Numbered from the stretch's first letter, positions 16,642 to 24,935 are shown. The stretch is DNA of 64,000 nt from Streptomyces canus (GCF_030815415.1 NZ_JAUSWW010000001.1:9052001-9116000); one strand, 5' to 3'. A program made the numbers and translations. The notes: generated by a model from the letters alone, not told the origin.

Positions 16642-17514
16642 TCACAGGTCCAGCTGGTACTCCACCGCCTTGTGGGTGGGCACGTAGCCGAGGGCCTCGT
16701 TGACGGCGAGCATGGGCGCGTTGCTGTTCGCGGTGTCGGTGAGCAACCCGGCGAGTTCCGGGTGCCGTTCACGGGCCCGGCGGATCGACGCCGCCTTCAT
16801 CCAGCGGGCGAGGCCACGGCCGCGGTGCTCCGGCAGCACGGCCGTACCGTAGTGCTGTCCGTCGCCCCGGCCGTCGCCCGGCACGACGAGTTCGGAGAAG
16901 CCGACGACCGATCCGTTCGCCGTGTCCACCGCGGCGACGGTGTGCAGCAGCTCACCGCGCCGCGCGACCGCCTCGGCCGCGGCGACCACCCGTTTCACGT
17001 CCCAGACGACCGTGCCGTAGTCGGTGCCCTCCATCGGCATGTCGTCCATGGCGCGGCGTGAGTCGGCGTACGACTGGGCGAGTTCGTCCGGCACGATGCC
17101 GTCCCACTCGGTCAACTCATAACCGGGGCAAGGCTGTTCACCTACTGCGGTGACGTCCGCTTCGGTCAGCGCGAGCCTGGCGTAGGTCAGGGAGAGCACC
17201 GGGCGGAAGCCCCGGGCCGCCAGGAACCGGTCGGCGGGGGAGCCCTGTTCGGCCTGCGCGACGACGGTCCGCCGTCCCTCGGCCCGCGCCGTGGCCACGG
17301 CGGCCTCCAACAGGCGGGTGCCGATGCCCTGCCGCCGCTCGGCGCCGTGCACGGCGATCTCCAGTTCCGCGAGATGCTCCTGCCCCGCCTTCGTGAACAG
17401 CCGAAGGAAGGCGGACCCGGCCGGTGCTCCGTCTGCCGCCGCGGCCAGCCAGGCCAGACGGTGGCTGGAAGCGCCGGGTTCGGGGTCGGCCAGCGGGATG
17501 ATGCGCAGGGTCAA
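16642..17514 (-). CDS. GNAT-family N-acetyltransferase (tandem GNAT domains)
   Basis: About 290 residues with two GNAT folds. The N-terminal copy has ELEIAVHGAERRQGIGTRLL (motif A, RRQGIGT) and ASPADRFLAARGFRP-like ends; the C-terminal copy has YGTAVLPEHRGRGLARWMK (HRGRGLA) and NSNAPMLAVNEALGYVPTHK. Such double-GNAT proteins acetylate amines; mycothiol synthase is a distant relative, but the acceptor here is not predictable. The best start is a TTG at 17514 (LTLRIIPLAD) preceded by GACGGAG; the frame is open further upstream but would run through the GlsB-type gene. It may be cotranscribed with that gene, 161 bases upstream. Confidence 0.82.
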   Translation of the reverse strand: MTLRIIPLADPEPGASSHRLAWLAAAADGAPAGSAFLRLFTKAGQEHLAELEIAVHGAERRQGIGTRLLEAAVATARAEGRRTVVAQAEQGSPADRFLAARGFRPVLSLTYARLALTEADVTAVGEQPCPGYELTEWDGIVPDELAQSYADSRRAMDDMPMEGTDYGTVVWDVKRVVAAAEAVARRGELLHTVAAVDTANGSVVGFSELVVPGDGRGDGQHYGTAVLPEHRGRGLARWMKAASIRRARERHPELAGLLTDTANSNAPMLAVNEALGYVPTHKAVEYQLDL

Positions 17515-17675
17515 CGGGGCTCCGTCAGAGTCGTGTCCGGCGATGGGCCGCAGAAGCAAACCATCGCCGGACCACGACCGCAACGGGATTTTGGTGCCGC
17601 GGATCGCACCCGCCGAACCAGTCGGACTTGTCGCGCCCGCCTGCTCCGTCCACTCGTCGAACCCGCCACACACGG

Positions 17676-17945
17676 TCAGCGGCGCGCCCTCGGCCTCGAC
17701 CGGTCCAGAGCGGCGACGCCGAGAGCGGCGAGACCGATCTGGATGAGCCATTCGACCCAGTCGATGCCCTTGGTGTCGGCCACGTCGAACCCCGCGGCGA
17801 TCGCCGAACCGAGCAGTGCGGCCACGATGCCGACGCCGATGGTCAGCAGGATCCCGATGCGCTGCCGGCCCGGGATCACGAGTCGGCCCAGCACACCGAT
17901 GACGATGCCGATCACGATCGCGCTGATGATGCCCGAGATCTCCAT
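17676..17945 (-). CDS. GlsB/YeaQ/YmgE-type small stress-response membrane protein
   Basis: An 89-residue integral membrane protein with three hydrophobic helices (ISAIVIGIVIGVLGRLVI, GILLTIGVGIVAALLGSAIA, WLIQIGLAALGVAAL) and the Gly-rich GxxGRL...PGRQ motif typical of the transglycosylase-associated family. These small proteins are induced by envelope or general stress; their exact function is unknown. The ATG at 17945 is preceded by GAGGGGCGG. The last ten residues (DRSRPRARR) form a basic tail longer than usual. It lies upstream of the GNAT gene on the same strand. Confidence 0.88.
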   Translation of the reverse strand: MEISGIISAIVIGIVIGVLGRLVIPGRQRIGILLTIGVGIVAALLGSAIAAGFDVADTKGIDWVEWLIQIGLAALGVAALDRSRPRARR

Positions 17946-18040
17946 CTCCGCCCCTCTTCTCAAGGCCCCCGCAGTAGTCCGGATGCCCCCGGGCGGCCCG
18001 TACAGTCCGTCCGGTATCCCCCCCGCCGGTCAACAGGGCG

Positions 18041-18425
18041 TCAAGCTCTGGCCCCTCCAGAAACCCACCCGGTGGCGGCCATCACTTCGGCCGCGATGTC
18101 GATCACGGTGCGCCCGTCGGTCCCTACCCGCAGGGTGCCGGCGGGCGCACGCTCGTCCAGCAGCCGTGCCTTGCGTGCGCTGTTGCGGAGTTCCGCGTCC
18201 AGCTCGGAGCCCAACTCCCGTCCGCTCAGCCGTCGTTCCGTTGTCTCGTCGGTCGCGGTGAGCAGGACCCTGACGATCCGGACACCGTCACCCATCGCCC
18301 GGCGGAAGACAGCCGTCGCCTCGTCCAGAACGCTCACCGTGTTCACGTACACTCCGCAGCCGCGCCGAGACCTCCCAGCCCACCCTCGTCTTGCCGACGC
18401 CGGCGCGACCGCCGATGAGCAACAC
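18041..18425 (-). pseudogene. P-loop kinase-like ATPase gene with internal deletion
   Basis: From a GTG at 18425 the sequence reads VLLIGGRAGVGKTRVGWEVS, a clear Walker A start. After about 28 residues the frame fails, and a second frame carries NTVSVLDEATAVFRRAMGDG, TDETTERRLSGRELGSELDA and the C-terminus VIDIAAEVMAATGWV. Intact Streptomyces homologues are about 175 residues; roughly 50-60 from the middle are absent here together with a frame change. The result is a non-functional remnant of a small AAA/adenylate-kinase-like protein of unknown role. Confidence 0.75.
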
Positions 18426-18452
18426 CTAGCAGTGATCTCTTTTCGTGCCGCG

Positions 18453-18481
18453 TTGACATGCAGGTAAATACCTGCATAACG
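18453..18481 (+). promoter_or_regulatory. promoter with embedded 20-bp operator for the ArsR-SRPBCC gene
   Basis: A consensus -35 element TTGACA at 18453-18458 is followed, at near-optimal spacing, by a weak -10 (ATAACG, about 18476-18481). A perfect inverted repeat, ATGCAGGTA-AA-TACCTGCAT (18458-18477), fills the spacer. Binding of the ArsR-type protein encoded 31 bases downstream would block RNA polymerase, so autorepression is the natural reading. Confidence 0.8.
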
Positions 18482-18511
18482 TGGAGTGTGCGATCAGAGG
18501 GCGACTCGGGA

Positions 18512-19273
18512 ATGGACAAGGTCTTCAAGGCGCTGGCCGACGACACGCGCAGACGGCTGCTGGACCGGCTGCACGAGCACAACGGCCAGACGCTCGGCGA
18601 GCTGTGCGAGCGCATCGCCATGACGCGTCAGTCGGTGACCCAGCACCTGGCCCTCCTGGAGGCGGCCAACCTGGTCAGCACGGTGCGGCGGGGGCGGGAG
18701 AAGCTGCACTACCTCAATCCGGTCCCGCTCCATGAGATCCAGGAGCGGTGGATCGACAAGTTCGAGCGCCCGCGCCTGAGCGCGCTCGGTGCCGTGAAGC
18801 GACGAGCCGAGGAAGCCATGACCGACAAGCCCACGTTCGTGTACGTCACCTACATCGAGAGCACACCGGAAAAGGTCTGGGACGCCCTCACCGACGCCGA
18901 CCTCACCGCGGCCTACTGGGGACACAGCAATGTCTCCGACTGGAAGCAGGGGTCCCGCTGGGAGCATGTACGGACCGACGGTTCCGGCGTGGCCGACGTC
19001 GTCGGCACCGTCGTGGAGAGTGAGCGTCCCACCCGCCTCGTCACCAGCTGGGCCGCGCCCGAGGACGAGGGCCGGGACGACGCGTACTCCCGGGTCACCT
19101 TCGACATCCGGCAGCACGGCGACATCGTCCGTCTCACCGTCACCCACGAGAACCTGGCCGACGACAGCGAGCGCGCCGCGGCGGCCTCCGGCTGGGCGGC
19201 GGTGCTGTCCAACCTCAAATCGCTGCTGGAGACCGGCAGCCCGCTTCCGCAGGAGCCGTGGCTGGTGCCGTGA
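18512..19273 (+). CDS. ArsR-type repressor fused to an SRPBCC (AHSA1) domain
   Basis: A 253-residue two-domain protein. Residues 1-90 are an ArsR winged helix (FKALADDTRRRLLDRLHEHN, TLGELCERIAMTRQSVTQHL, VSTVRRGREKLHYLNPVPLH); no CxC metal site is visible, so metal sensing is unlikely. Residues 105-250 are an AHSA1/START-like cavity domain (YIESTPEKVWDALTDADLTA, SRWEHV, LVTSWAAPEDEG, SGWAAVLSNLKSLLE) that may bind a hydrophobic ligand. Usually the two halves are separate neighbouring genes; here they are one protein, which could couple ligand binding directly to DNA release. ATG at 18512 is preceded by GGGA. The operator lies immediately upstream. Confidence 0.88.
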   Translation: MDKVFKALADDTRRRLLDRLHEHNGQTLGELCERIAMTRQSVTQHLALLEAANLVSTVRRGREKLHYLNPVPLHEIQERWIDKFERPRLSALGAVKRRAEEAMTDKPTFVYVTYIESTPEKVWDALTDADLTAAYWGHSNVSDWKQGSRWEHVRTDGSGVADVVGTVVESERPTRLVTSWAAPEDEGRDDAYSRVTFDIRQHGDIVRLTVTHENLADDSERAAAASGWAAVLSNLKSLLETGSPLPQEPWLVP

Positions 19274-19329
19274 CACGGAGGGGCCGGCCCGCGGGGCGCG
19301 GACCGGGGTCGCTTCCTCTCCGGGTGTTC

Positions 19330-19770
19330 CTAGGCCCTGGGGACGCTCTTCGCCGCGGTGACGGTGCACATCAGCCCCAGGATGACGGCCAGGGCGCCGA
19401 TGATGACGTTGTTCAGGATGACGCCCGCATCCGGGCTGTCGCCGACGATCCACGGCGACACGATCATCCACAGACCGACCGCGCAGAAGGCCCAGCTGAG
19501 GCCGTACATACGTTCCGGGGTCTGGGTGAACCCGAGGGCCAGCAGGCCGATCGCGATGCCCACGATCAGGTTGTGGGGGACGAGGGCGGGCTGGCTCGTC
19601 GTGTAGTGGAGTATCCAGGGGGATACGGCGCAGTACAGACCGAGCAGGAACACCGGTCCGTCCACGAGTGCCACATCGCGGCCGCCGAGCATACGGGCGT
19701 ACCGTGCCCGCATTTCGGAAGCGTCAGGGTGGCTGGTGATGTCACCTCGGGTGGGCGAGACGTTGGCCAT
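19330..19770 (-). CDS. SPW-repeat membrane protein
   Basis: A 146-residue protein with four predicted membrane helices arranged as two SPW repeats, each with the Ser-Pro-Trp signature: YCAVSPWILHYTTS and WMIVSPWIVGDSPD. Helices include PVFLLGLYCAV, NLIVGIAIGLLALGF, GLSWAFCAVGLW and NNVIIGALAVILGLMC. The family is common in actinobacteria and its role is unknown. The ATG at 19770 has GGAGACG upstream. The N-terminal 35 residues are hydrophilic and probably cytosolic. Confidence 0.88.
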   Translation of the reverse strand: MANVSPTRGDITSHPDASEMRARYARMLGGRDVALVDGPVFLLGLYCAVSPWILHYTTSQPALVPHNLIVGIAIGLLALGFTQTPERMYGLSWAFCAVGLWMIVSPWIVGDSPDAGVILNNVIIGALAVILGLMCTVTAAKSVPRA

Positions 19771-19880
19771 GACTCGTCTCCTTTGACTCACAGGCCGAAC
19801 CGCGTCTTGTGCGGTGTGCGGTAAGTGCCGCGCAAATACATCATGCGCTTATTTCTCCCTTATGTGTAGAGGTCAGCCGA

Positions 19881-19914
19881 TCCGCCATGACATGCGGGAA
19901 TATGTCATGGCGGA
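19881..19914. promoter_or_regulatory. 13-bp inverted repeat upstream of the B12-type MerR gene
   Basis: Perfect arms TCCGCCATGACAT (19881-19893) and its complement (19902-19914) with an 8-base spacer, between the SPW gene (leftward, start 19770) and the B12-type MerR gene (rightward). Size and geometry suit a dimeric regulator site. The MerR-type protein may bind here to control itself, but no site logic for this protein is known to me. Confidence 0.5.
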
Positions 19915-20067
19915 GAGGTGGTGGCCTCCGGGGGGCACCGACTCTCCCCGGAGGCTGTCGAGGAACCGGAGGAGGCGGTCCGGCCGGTGCGACCCGGTCG
20001 GCCGATTCCACGACATGTTCCTTCTTCTGGAGCGGTCCCGGCGGTGGATGCAGGGTCGGGTCCGGAG

Positions 20068-21122
20068 ATGTCGACTGCCGTGTGCTTCATGCACGCAACG
20101 TTTCTCGTCGAAAGGGTGTGCGCCCCGGCCGCGGAGCACCTAGCCGAACGCCTCGTCGCGCAGGCGCCGGTGCAGCAGGTGAAGTCCGCGCCGCGCGTGG
20201 CTCTTGCACCACGCTGCGTTCCTGGGACCGCCGGTACGGCATCGGGCCCGCCGTGCGCGCCGACGGACGTCACCGTCGCTGGAGTCCCGCAGACGTCGAG
20301 GTGCTGGAGAGGATGTGCCGACTGACCTCGTCCGGGGTGCCGCCGGCCGAGGCCGCCCGCCTCGCCCGGCGGGCGACGGGCACCCCACCGTCCGTCGTCG
20401 GCGTCCCCGAACAGCCCCGTCCGCGTTCGCGGGCGGCGGGCACACTGCCGCTCGGCGATGTACGCCAGGAGTACCGGGGGCTCGCGCGAGCCGCCGTGCG
20501 CCTCGACGCCCCCGCCGTCGAGCGACAGCTCGAGGCCGCCGTGGAGCAGTACAGCATCACCGGCGCCTGGCAGGAGGTGATGGTGCCCGCGCTGCACGCG
20601 GTGGGACGCAAGTGGGCGTCCTCCGGCGACCGTTACGTGGAGGTCGAGCATCTGCTGTCCTGGCATGTGTCGACCGCGCTGCGCCGGTACACACCGTCCG
20701 CCGCACCGCAGGGCGCGGCCTCCGCCGCCGGGCCGGTCGTCCTGGCCTGCGTGCCTGGTGAACAGCACACCCTGGCGATCGAGGCGCTCAACGCCGCGCT
20801 GTGCGAACTCGGCCTGCCCACCAGGATGTTCGGTGCGGCGGTGCCCGGAGAGGCACTCACCACCGCCGTACAGCGCCTGGGTCCCGTGGCGGTGTTCCTT
20901 TGGGCGCAGGCACGGTCCACCGCCAGCCTGGCCCTGGCCCGGCATGTCGCCGACACCTCATGGGGGGTCAAGGGCGCCCGGCGGCAGCCCCTGGTGGTGG
21001 TGGGCGGACCCGGCTGGTCAGGACCGGCGGCGCGGGAACTGCCACGGCCACCGACCCTGCGGGACGCCGTCGCGATCCTGTCCGGAGCGATCGCGACCGC
21101 GGGCACCGGCGAACAGCGCTGA
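20068..21122 (+). CDS. MerR-family regulator with B12-binding domain (LitR/CarH-like), doubtful N-terminus
   Basis: The frame ending at 21122 encodes a MerR helix-turn-helix (TTLRSWDRRYGIGPAVRADG, RWSPADVEVLERMCRLT) and a C-terminal cobalamin region: a four-helix part with KWASSGDRYVEVEH (the W...EH capping motif of CarH-type photoreceptors) and a Rossmann part with ACVPGEQHTLAIEAL (the base-off His in a PGExHxL motif). Such proteins repress light-induced genes in the dark with adenosylcobalamin. The start is uncertain. The ATG at 20068 (MSTAVCFMHATF) is in a different frame, and a shift at about 20175 would be needed; an in-frame GTG lies at 20082. A photolyase gene is convergent, 26 bases away. 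Confidence 0.72.
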
Positions 21123-21148
21123 CGCACACAGGGCGGTGCGGGCTCGGT

Positions 21149-22522
21149 TCAGTCCAGTCCGCGGGCCCGCTTGAACCGGGCCAGGCCGTCGGACAGGCCG
21201 ACCACCGGGTCCGGATAGTCGTCGATCGCCGCCCGGTCCAGGCCGCGCAGCTTCCACGGCTCGTGCACCGAAGGGGCGGCCAGGCCCGCCAGTTCGGGCA
21301 CCCAGCGCCGGACGTACGCGCCGTCCGGGTCGTACCTCTTGGCCTGGGTGACTGGGTTGAGTACCCGGTTGGGACGGGAATCGGTGCCGGTGCCCGCCAT
21401 CCACTGCCAGTTGAGCTGGTTGTTCGCCACGTCACCGTCGACCAGGAGCTCCAGGAAGTGCCGGGCGCCGACGCGCCAGTCGACGTACAGCGTCTTGGCG
21501 AGGAAGCTCGCGGTGAGCAGCCGGCCGCGGTTGTGCATCCAGCCCTCGTACCGCAGCTGACGCATGGCCGCGTCGACGACCGGGAAGCCGGTGCGCCCGT
21601 TCCGCCAGGCCTCGATGTCCTCGCGTGCCGACTCCTCGGACCGCCAACGGTCGTGCTTGGTGCGGTAGTCGGCGGTGGCGGCGGCCGGGCGCGCCGCGAG
21701 GACCTGCCGGTGGAAGTCCCGCCAGGCGAGCTGCCGTACGAAGGCCTCGGCGCCCGGTCCGCCCGCCTTGCGCGCCCGGTGGACCAGTTCGACCGGGGAC
21801 AGGGTGCCGAAGTGCAGATGCGGCGAGAAGCGCGAGGTGGCATCACCGGCCAGGTCGTCGTGACGGTCCTCGTACGAGGCGATGCCGGTGCGCAGCCAGG
21901 ACGTCATGCGGGCCCGGCCCGCCTCCTCTCCGCCGGTCGCCAGACCCTCCGAGAGGCCCGACAGCCCGCCGCGGTCGGGCAGCCGCTCCGAGCCGATGCC
22001 GTCCAGGACCCGTACCGCGCGCGGGGCCGGGACGGGCTCGCGCAGCCGTACGCCGGTCCAGTGGCGGAAGTACGGGGTGAAGACGGCGAAGTGGTCCGAG
22101 GAGGCCGGGGCCACCGCGCCCGGCGGGACCGCCGAGATGACCGTCTCGTGCACGTGGAGCCGTCGGCCCTCCGCTTCCAGCGCGCGTCTGAGCCGCTGTT
22201 CGCGGCGGTGCGCGTAGCCGCTGACGTCGGCCGCCATGTGCACCTCGTCGGCGTCCGTCTCGGTGGCCACCCTGCACACCTCCTCGACGACGTCACCGGA
22301 GCGGATCACCAAACGGCCGCCCCGCCGGCGCAAGCCCGCGTCGAGGTCCCGCAGACAGTCGGCGAGGAAGGCCAGCCGGTTCGGCGCGGCGAACCCGGCG
22401 CCGGTCACTCCCCGGTCGCGCACGAACAGGGGGATCACCTGAGCGGCCTCGTGCGCGGCCCGCAGCGGCGGATGGTCGTGGAGGCGCAGGTCGGCGGTGA
22501 ACAGGACGATCGAGACGGTCAT
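21149..22522 (-). CDS. phr: deoxyribodipyrimidine photolyase / cryptochrome family
   Basis: A 457-residue class I photolyase, which repairs cyclobutane pyrimidine dimers with light energy using FADH2 and an antenna pigment. The N-terminal alpha/beta antenna domain (VSIVLFTADLRLHDHPPLRA) is followed by the FAD-binding helical domain: SPHLHFGTLSPVELVHRA, FVRQLAWRDFHRQVL, VVDAAMRQLRYEGWMHNRGR, GDVANNQLNWQWMAGTGTDS and NPVTQAKRYDPDG. The ATG at 22522 has GAGCTCGCAC upstream with GGAGGG further off; the frame is open beyond but the domain begins here. It forms a probable operon with the SDR/DUF2867 gene 49 bases upstream, and a B12-type light regulator is adjacent, so light induction is likely. 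Confidence 0.93.
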   Translation of the reverse strand: MTVSIVLFTADLRLHDHPPLRAAHEAAQVIPLFVRDRGVTGAGFAAPNRLAFLADCLRDLDAGLRRRGGRLVIRSGDVVEEVCRVATETDADEVHMAADVSGYAHRREQRLRRALEAEGRRLHVHETVISAVPPGAVAPASSDHFAVFTPYFRHWTGVRLREPVPAPRAVRVLDGIGSERLPDRGGLSGLSEGLATGGEEAGRARMTSWLRTGIASYEDRHDDLAGDATSRFSPHLHFGTLSPVELVHRARKAGGPGAEAFVRQLAWRDFHRQVLAARPAAATADYRTKHDRWRSEESAREDIEAWRNGRTGFPVVDAAMRQLRYEGWMHNRGRLLTASFLAKTLYVDWRVGARHFLELLVDGDVANNQLNWQWMAGTGTDSRPNRVLNPVTQAKRYDPDGAYVRRWVPELAGLAAPSVHEPWKLRGLDRAAIDDYPDPVVGLSDGLARFKRARGLD

Positions 22523-22571
22523 GGTGCGAGCTCCGGGAGGGAGGGGTGAAGGTCGGTGCGGTGCGGGGCGG

Positions 22572-24101
22572 TCAGCCGGTGGGGGAGGGGCGGTGCGCGG
22601 CGGCGGCCGGAGTGCGGGCCGCGGTCCGTGCGATGTTGCGGGCCATCCCGCCGAACACCGCTGCGTGGAAGGGCGAGACGCTCCACCAGTACGCGTGTCC
22701 GAGCAGACCGTGCGGATGGAACAGCGCCCGCTGGCGGTAGCGGGTGCGGCCGTCGTCGTCGGTCTCCGCGCACATCTCCAGCCAGGCGAGGCCGGGCAGC
22801 CGCATCTCGGCCCGCAGCCGCAGCAGATGTCCGGGCTCGATCTCCTCCACCCGCCAGAAGTCCAGGGAGTCGCCGACCCGCAGCCGCGCCGCGTCACGGC
22901 GTCCCCGGCGCAGACCGACGCCGCCCACCAGCCGGTCCAGGCGCCCGCGCACGGCCCAGGCCAGCGGGAAGGAGTACCAGCCGTTGTCCCCGCCGATCCC
23001 CTCGATGACCCGCCACAGGTCCGGGCGCGAGGCGTCCACGGGCAGCTCCCGCACATCCGTGTAGAGGCTGCCGCCGGCCCAGTCGGGGTCGGTGGGCAGC
23101 GGGTCGCTGGGGGCACCCGGGAACGACGCCGAGGACCAGCGCGTCGTCACCTGTGCGTCGCGGACCCGCTGGAGGGCCAGCCGCACCGCCTCGTCGAAGC
23201 CGAGGGGGTGACCGGGTGGATCGGGCACGTACCGGGCGATGTCGTGCTCGTGGCAGACGACCTCGTGACGCAGGGACTCGGCGAGCGGTCGCGCGATGGC
23301 GGCCGGTACGGGTGTCACCAGTCCGACCCAGTGACTGGACAGGCCAGGGCTGAGCACGGGCACGGGGAGGATGATCCGCCGCGGAAGCTCCGCGACGGCC
23401 GCGTACCCGGTCATCATCTCCCGGTACGTGAGGACGTCCGGCCCGCCGATGTCGAACGCGCGGTTGACCTCGGCCGGCATACGGGCGCTCCCGACGAGAG
23501 CGCGCAGCACGTCCCGCACCGCCACGGGCTGGATCCGGGTCCGCACCCAGCTCGGCGTCACCATCACCGGCAGCCGCTCGGTCAGATAGCGCAGCATCTC
23601 GAAGGACGCCGAGCCCGAGCCGATGACGACCGCCGCCCGCAGGACGGTGGTGGGCACCCCGGAGGCCAGCAGGATGCGGCCCACCTCGGCCCGCGACCGC
23701 AGATGCGGCGACAGCTCCCGCTCCGGCACGCCCTTCGGGGTGAGCCCGCCCAGGTAGACGATCCGCCGTACTCCCGCGGCGCGGGCCTGCTCGCCGAAGA
23801 TCCGGGCCGCGCGCCGGTCGGTCTCCTCGAAGGTGGCGCCCGTGCCGAGCGCGTGGACCAGGTAGTAGGCGACGTCGATCCCGCGCATGGCCTCGGCGAC
23901 CGCGGCCTCGTCCAGGACGTCTCCGCGCACCACGTCCGTCTGGCCCACCCAGGGATGGTCGCGCAGTTTGCCGGGGGACCGGGCCAGGCAGCGCACCCGG
24001 TGCCCCTCGGTCAGCAGCTCGGGGACGAGCCGGCCTCCGATGTATCCCGTAGCGCCGGTCACCAGGCAGCGCAGCCCGGGTCCGGTGTCCTCGGCGTTCA
24101 T
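22572..24101 (-). CDS. SDR/NmrA-type oxidoreductase fused to a DUF2867 domain
   Basis: A 509-residue protein. Residues 10-300 are an atypical SDR with an NAD(P) loop (CLVTGATGYIGGRLVPELL), DVAYYLVHALGTGATFEETD, IVYLGGLTPKGVPERELSPH and PTTVLRAAVVIGSGSASFEM. Residues 330-500 are DUF2867, an SRPBCC-like fold (TDVRELPVDASRPDLWRVIE, GDSLDFWRVEEIEPGHLLRL, YRQRALFHPHGLLGHAYWWS). This pairing is often encoded next to photolyase genes in actinobacteria; it has been suggested to modify a membrane or pigment-related substrate, but no reaction is known. It is the first gene of a leftward pair with the photolyase gene. Confidence 0.88.
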   Translation of the reverse strand: MNAEDTGPGLRCLVTGATGYIGGRLVPELLTEGHRVRCLARSPGKLRDHPWVGQTDVVRGDVLDEAAVAEAMRGIDVAYYLVHALGTGATFEETDRRAARIFGEQARAAGVRRIVYLGGLTPKGVPERELSPHLRSRAEVGRILLASGVPTTVLRAAVVIGSGSASFEMLRYLTERLPVMVTPSWVRTRIQPVAVRDVLRALVGSARMPAEVNRAFDIGGPDVLTYREMMTGYAAVAELPRRIILPVPVLSPGLSSHWVGLVTPVPAAIARPLAESLRHEVVCHEHDIARYVPDPPGHPLGFDEAVRLALQRVRDAQVTTRWSSASFPGAPSDPLPTDPDWAGGSLYTDVRELPVDASRPDLWRVIEGIGGDNGWYSFPLAWAVRGRLDRLVGGVGLRRGRRDAARLRVGDSLDFWRVEEIEPGHLLRLRAEMRLPGLAWLEMCAETDDDGRTRYRQRALFHPHGLLGHAYWWSVSPFHAAVFGGMARNIARTAARTPAAAAHRPSPTG

Positions 24102-24192
24102 CTGTCCTCGGTCCTCCGTGTCGACGTCCCCCCTGTGATCACTTCCACCGGCGGAGCCGTAACGGATGCGGTCGTTTCTCTAGGCTGCTCGC

Positions 24193-24359
24193 GTGGCGAC
24201 AGCAGACGACCCGGACCAGCGCGCGACGACGGCCGGACCTCCCACGGTTCCCCCGGGGACCGATCTTCAATCGCTCGCCGTGCAGCTGCGGCGGATGAAC
24301 GGCGAGATCAACCGTCTGGTCCACGGGTTCGCCGGGGAGCACGGACTGCACGCCACCGA
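24193..24359 (+). pseudogene. MarR regulator gene, N-terminal fragment at a deletion junction
   Basis: From the GTG at 24193 about 56 residues are readable, including LQSLAVQLRRMNGEINRLVH, GFAGEHGLHATD, which is the first helix pair of a MarR protein. The DNA-binding helix and wing are missing. At about 24360 the sequence changes abruptly into the end of an MMPL transporter gene in another frame. Confidence 0.75.
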
Positions 24360-24611
24360 CGCCAGGGGGTGCTGCGCGGTCTGGTCGGCACCGGCGGCGT
24401 GATCACCTCGGCCGGGGTGGTGCTCGCGGCCACGTTCGCCGCGCTCGGGGTGATCCCGCTGGCGTTCCTGGCGCAGATCGCCTTCATCGTCGCCTTCGGG
24501 GTGCTCCTCGACACCCTGGTGGTGCGCTCGCTGCTCGTACCCGCCCTGGCGCGCGATCTCGGGGCCGTCGCGTGGTGGCCCGGGGCCGACGCCTTCCCTG
24601 CCTCCAAGTGA
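24360..24611 (+). pseudogene. MMPL-family transporter gene, C-terminal fragment at a deletion junction
   Basis: Reads GVLRGLVGTGGVITSAGVVL, AATFAALGVIPLAFLAQIAF and DTLVVRSLLVPALARDLGAV to a stop at 24611, the last two membrane helices of an RND-like MMPL lipid/drug exporter (about 700 residues when whole). Only about 83 residues remain. MarR regulators often precede MMPL genes on the same strand, so one deletion of roughly 2 kb or more can account for both fragments. Confidence 0.8.
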
Positions 24612-24733
24612 CCGGCTCCGTCATACGGGTTCGGTTCGGCGGGGCATGGACACGTCGGTTACGGGCAGGTGAATTGGCACGACGCTCAGTCGTCGTTCAG
24701 ATTCGAAGACCGATGCTGGAGGTGGCTGCCGCT

Positions 24734-24898
24734 ATGGGCGCGAAGGTGTTGGAGCGGTTTCCTGCGGGGGCTCCGCGCGGATCGTGGCCGGCGGAGGAGT
24801 ACGCGGCCGAGCGCCGCGAGGAGGGTGAACCGGCGACAGTCGTCATGGACTTGAAGTCGGACGCGTTCCTGGTCGTGGTCCCGGCGGAGGGGGACTGA
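24734..24898 (+). CDS. small conserved hypothetical protein
   Basis: A 54-residue soluble protein: MGAKVLERFPAGAPRGSWPA, then EEYAAERREEGEPATVVMDL and SDAFLVVVPAEGD. I do not recognise a function. ATG at 24734 is chosen because GGAGGTGG lies 11-16 bases upstream; an in-frame ATG at 24713 lacks a site. The pattern of charged helix followed by a hydrophobic strand suggests a folded mini-protein. It sits between two gene remnants, so its expression is uncertain. Confidence 0.5.
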   Translation: MGAKVLERFPAGAPRGSWPAEEYAAERREEGEPATVVMDLKSDAFLVVVPAEGD

Positions 24899-24935
24899 CC
24901 CCGGCGTATCGCCCAACTCGCGGGCCTCGGGTGCG

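Noticed and set aside
20000..24101. Carotenoid biosynthesis cluster
   Set aside because: The light-type regulator and photolyase are present but no crt gene is found in the window; the carotenoid oxygenase is 30 kb away.
22497..24359. Long plus-strand open frame opposite the SDR/DUF2867 gene
   Set aside because: Only its last 83 codons (24360-24611) resemble a protein (MMPL remnant); the rest is antisense shadow.
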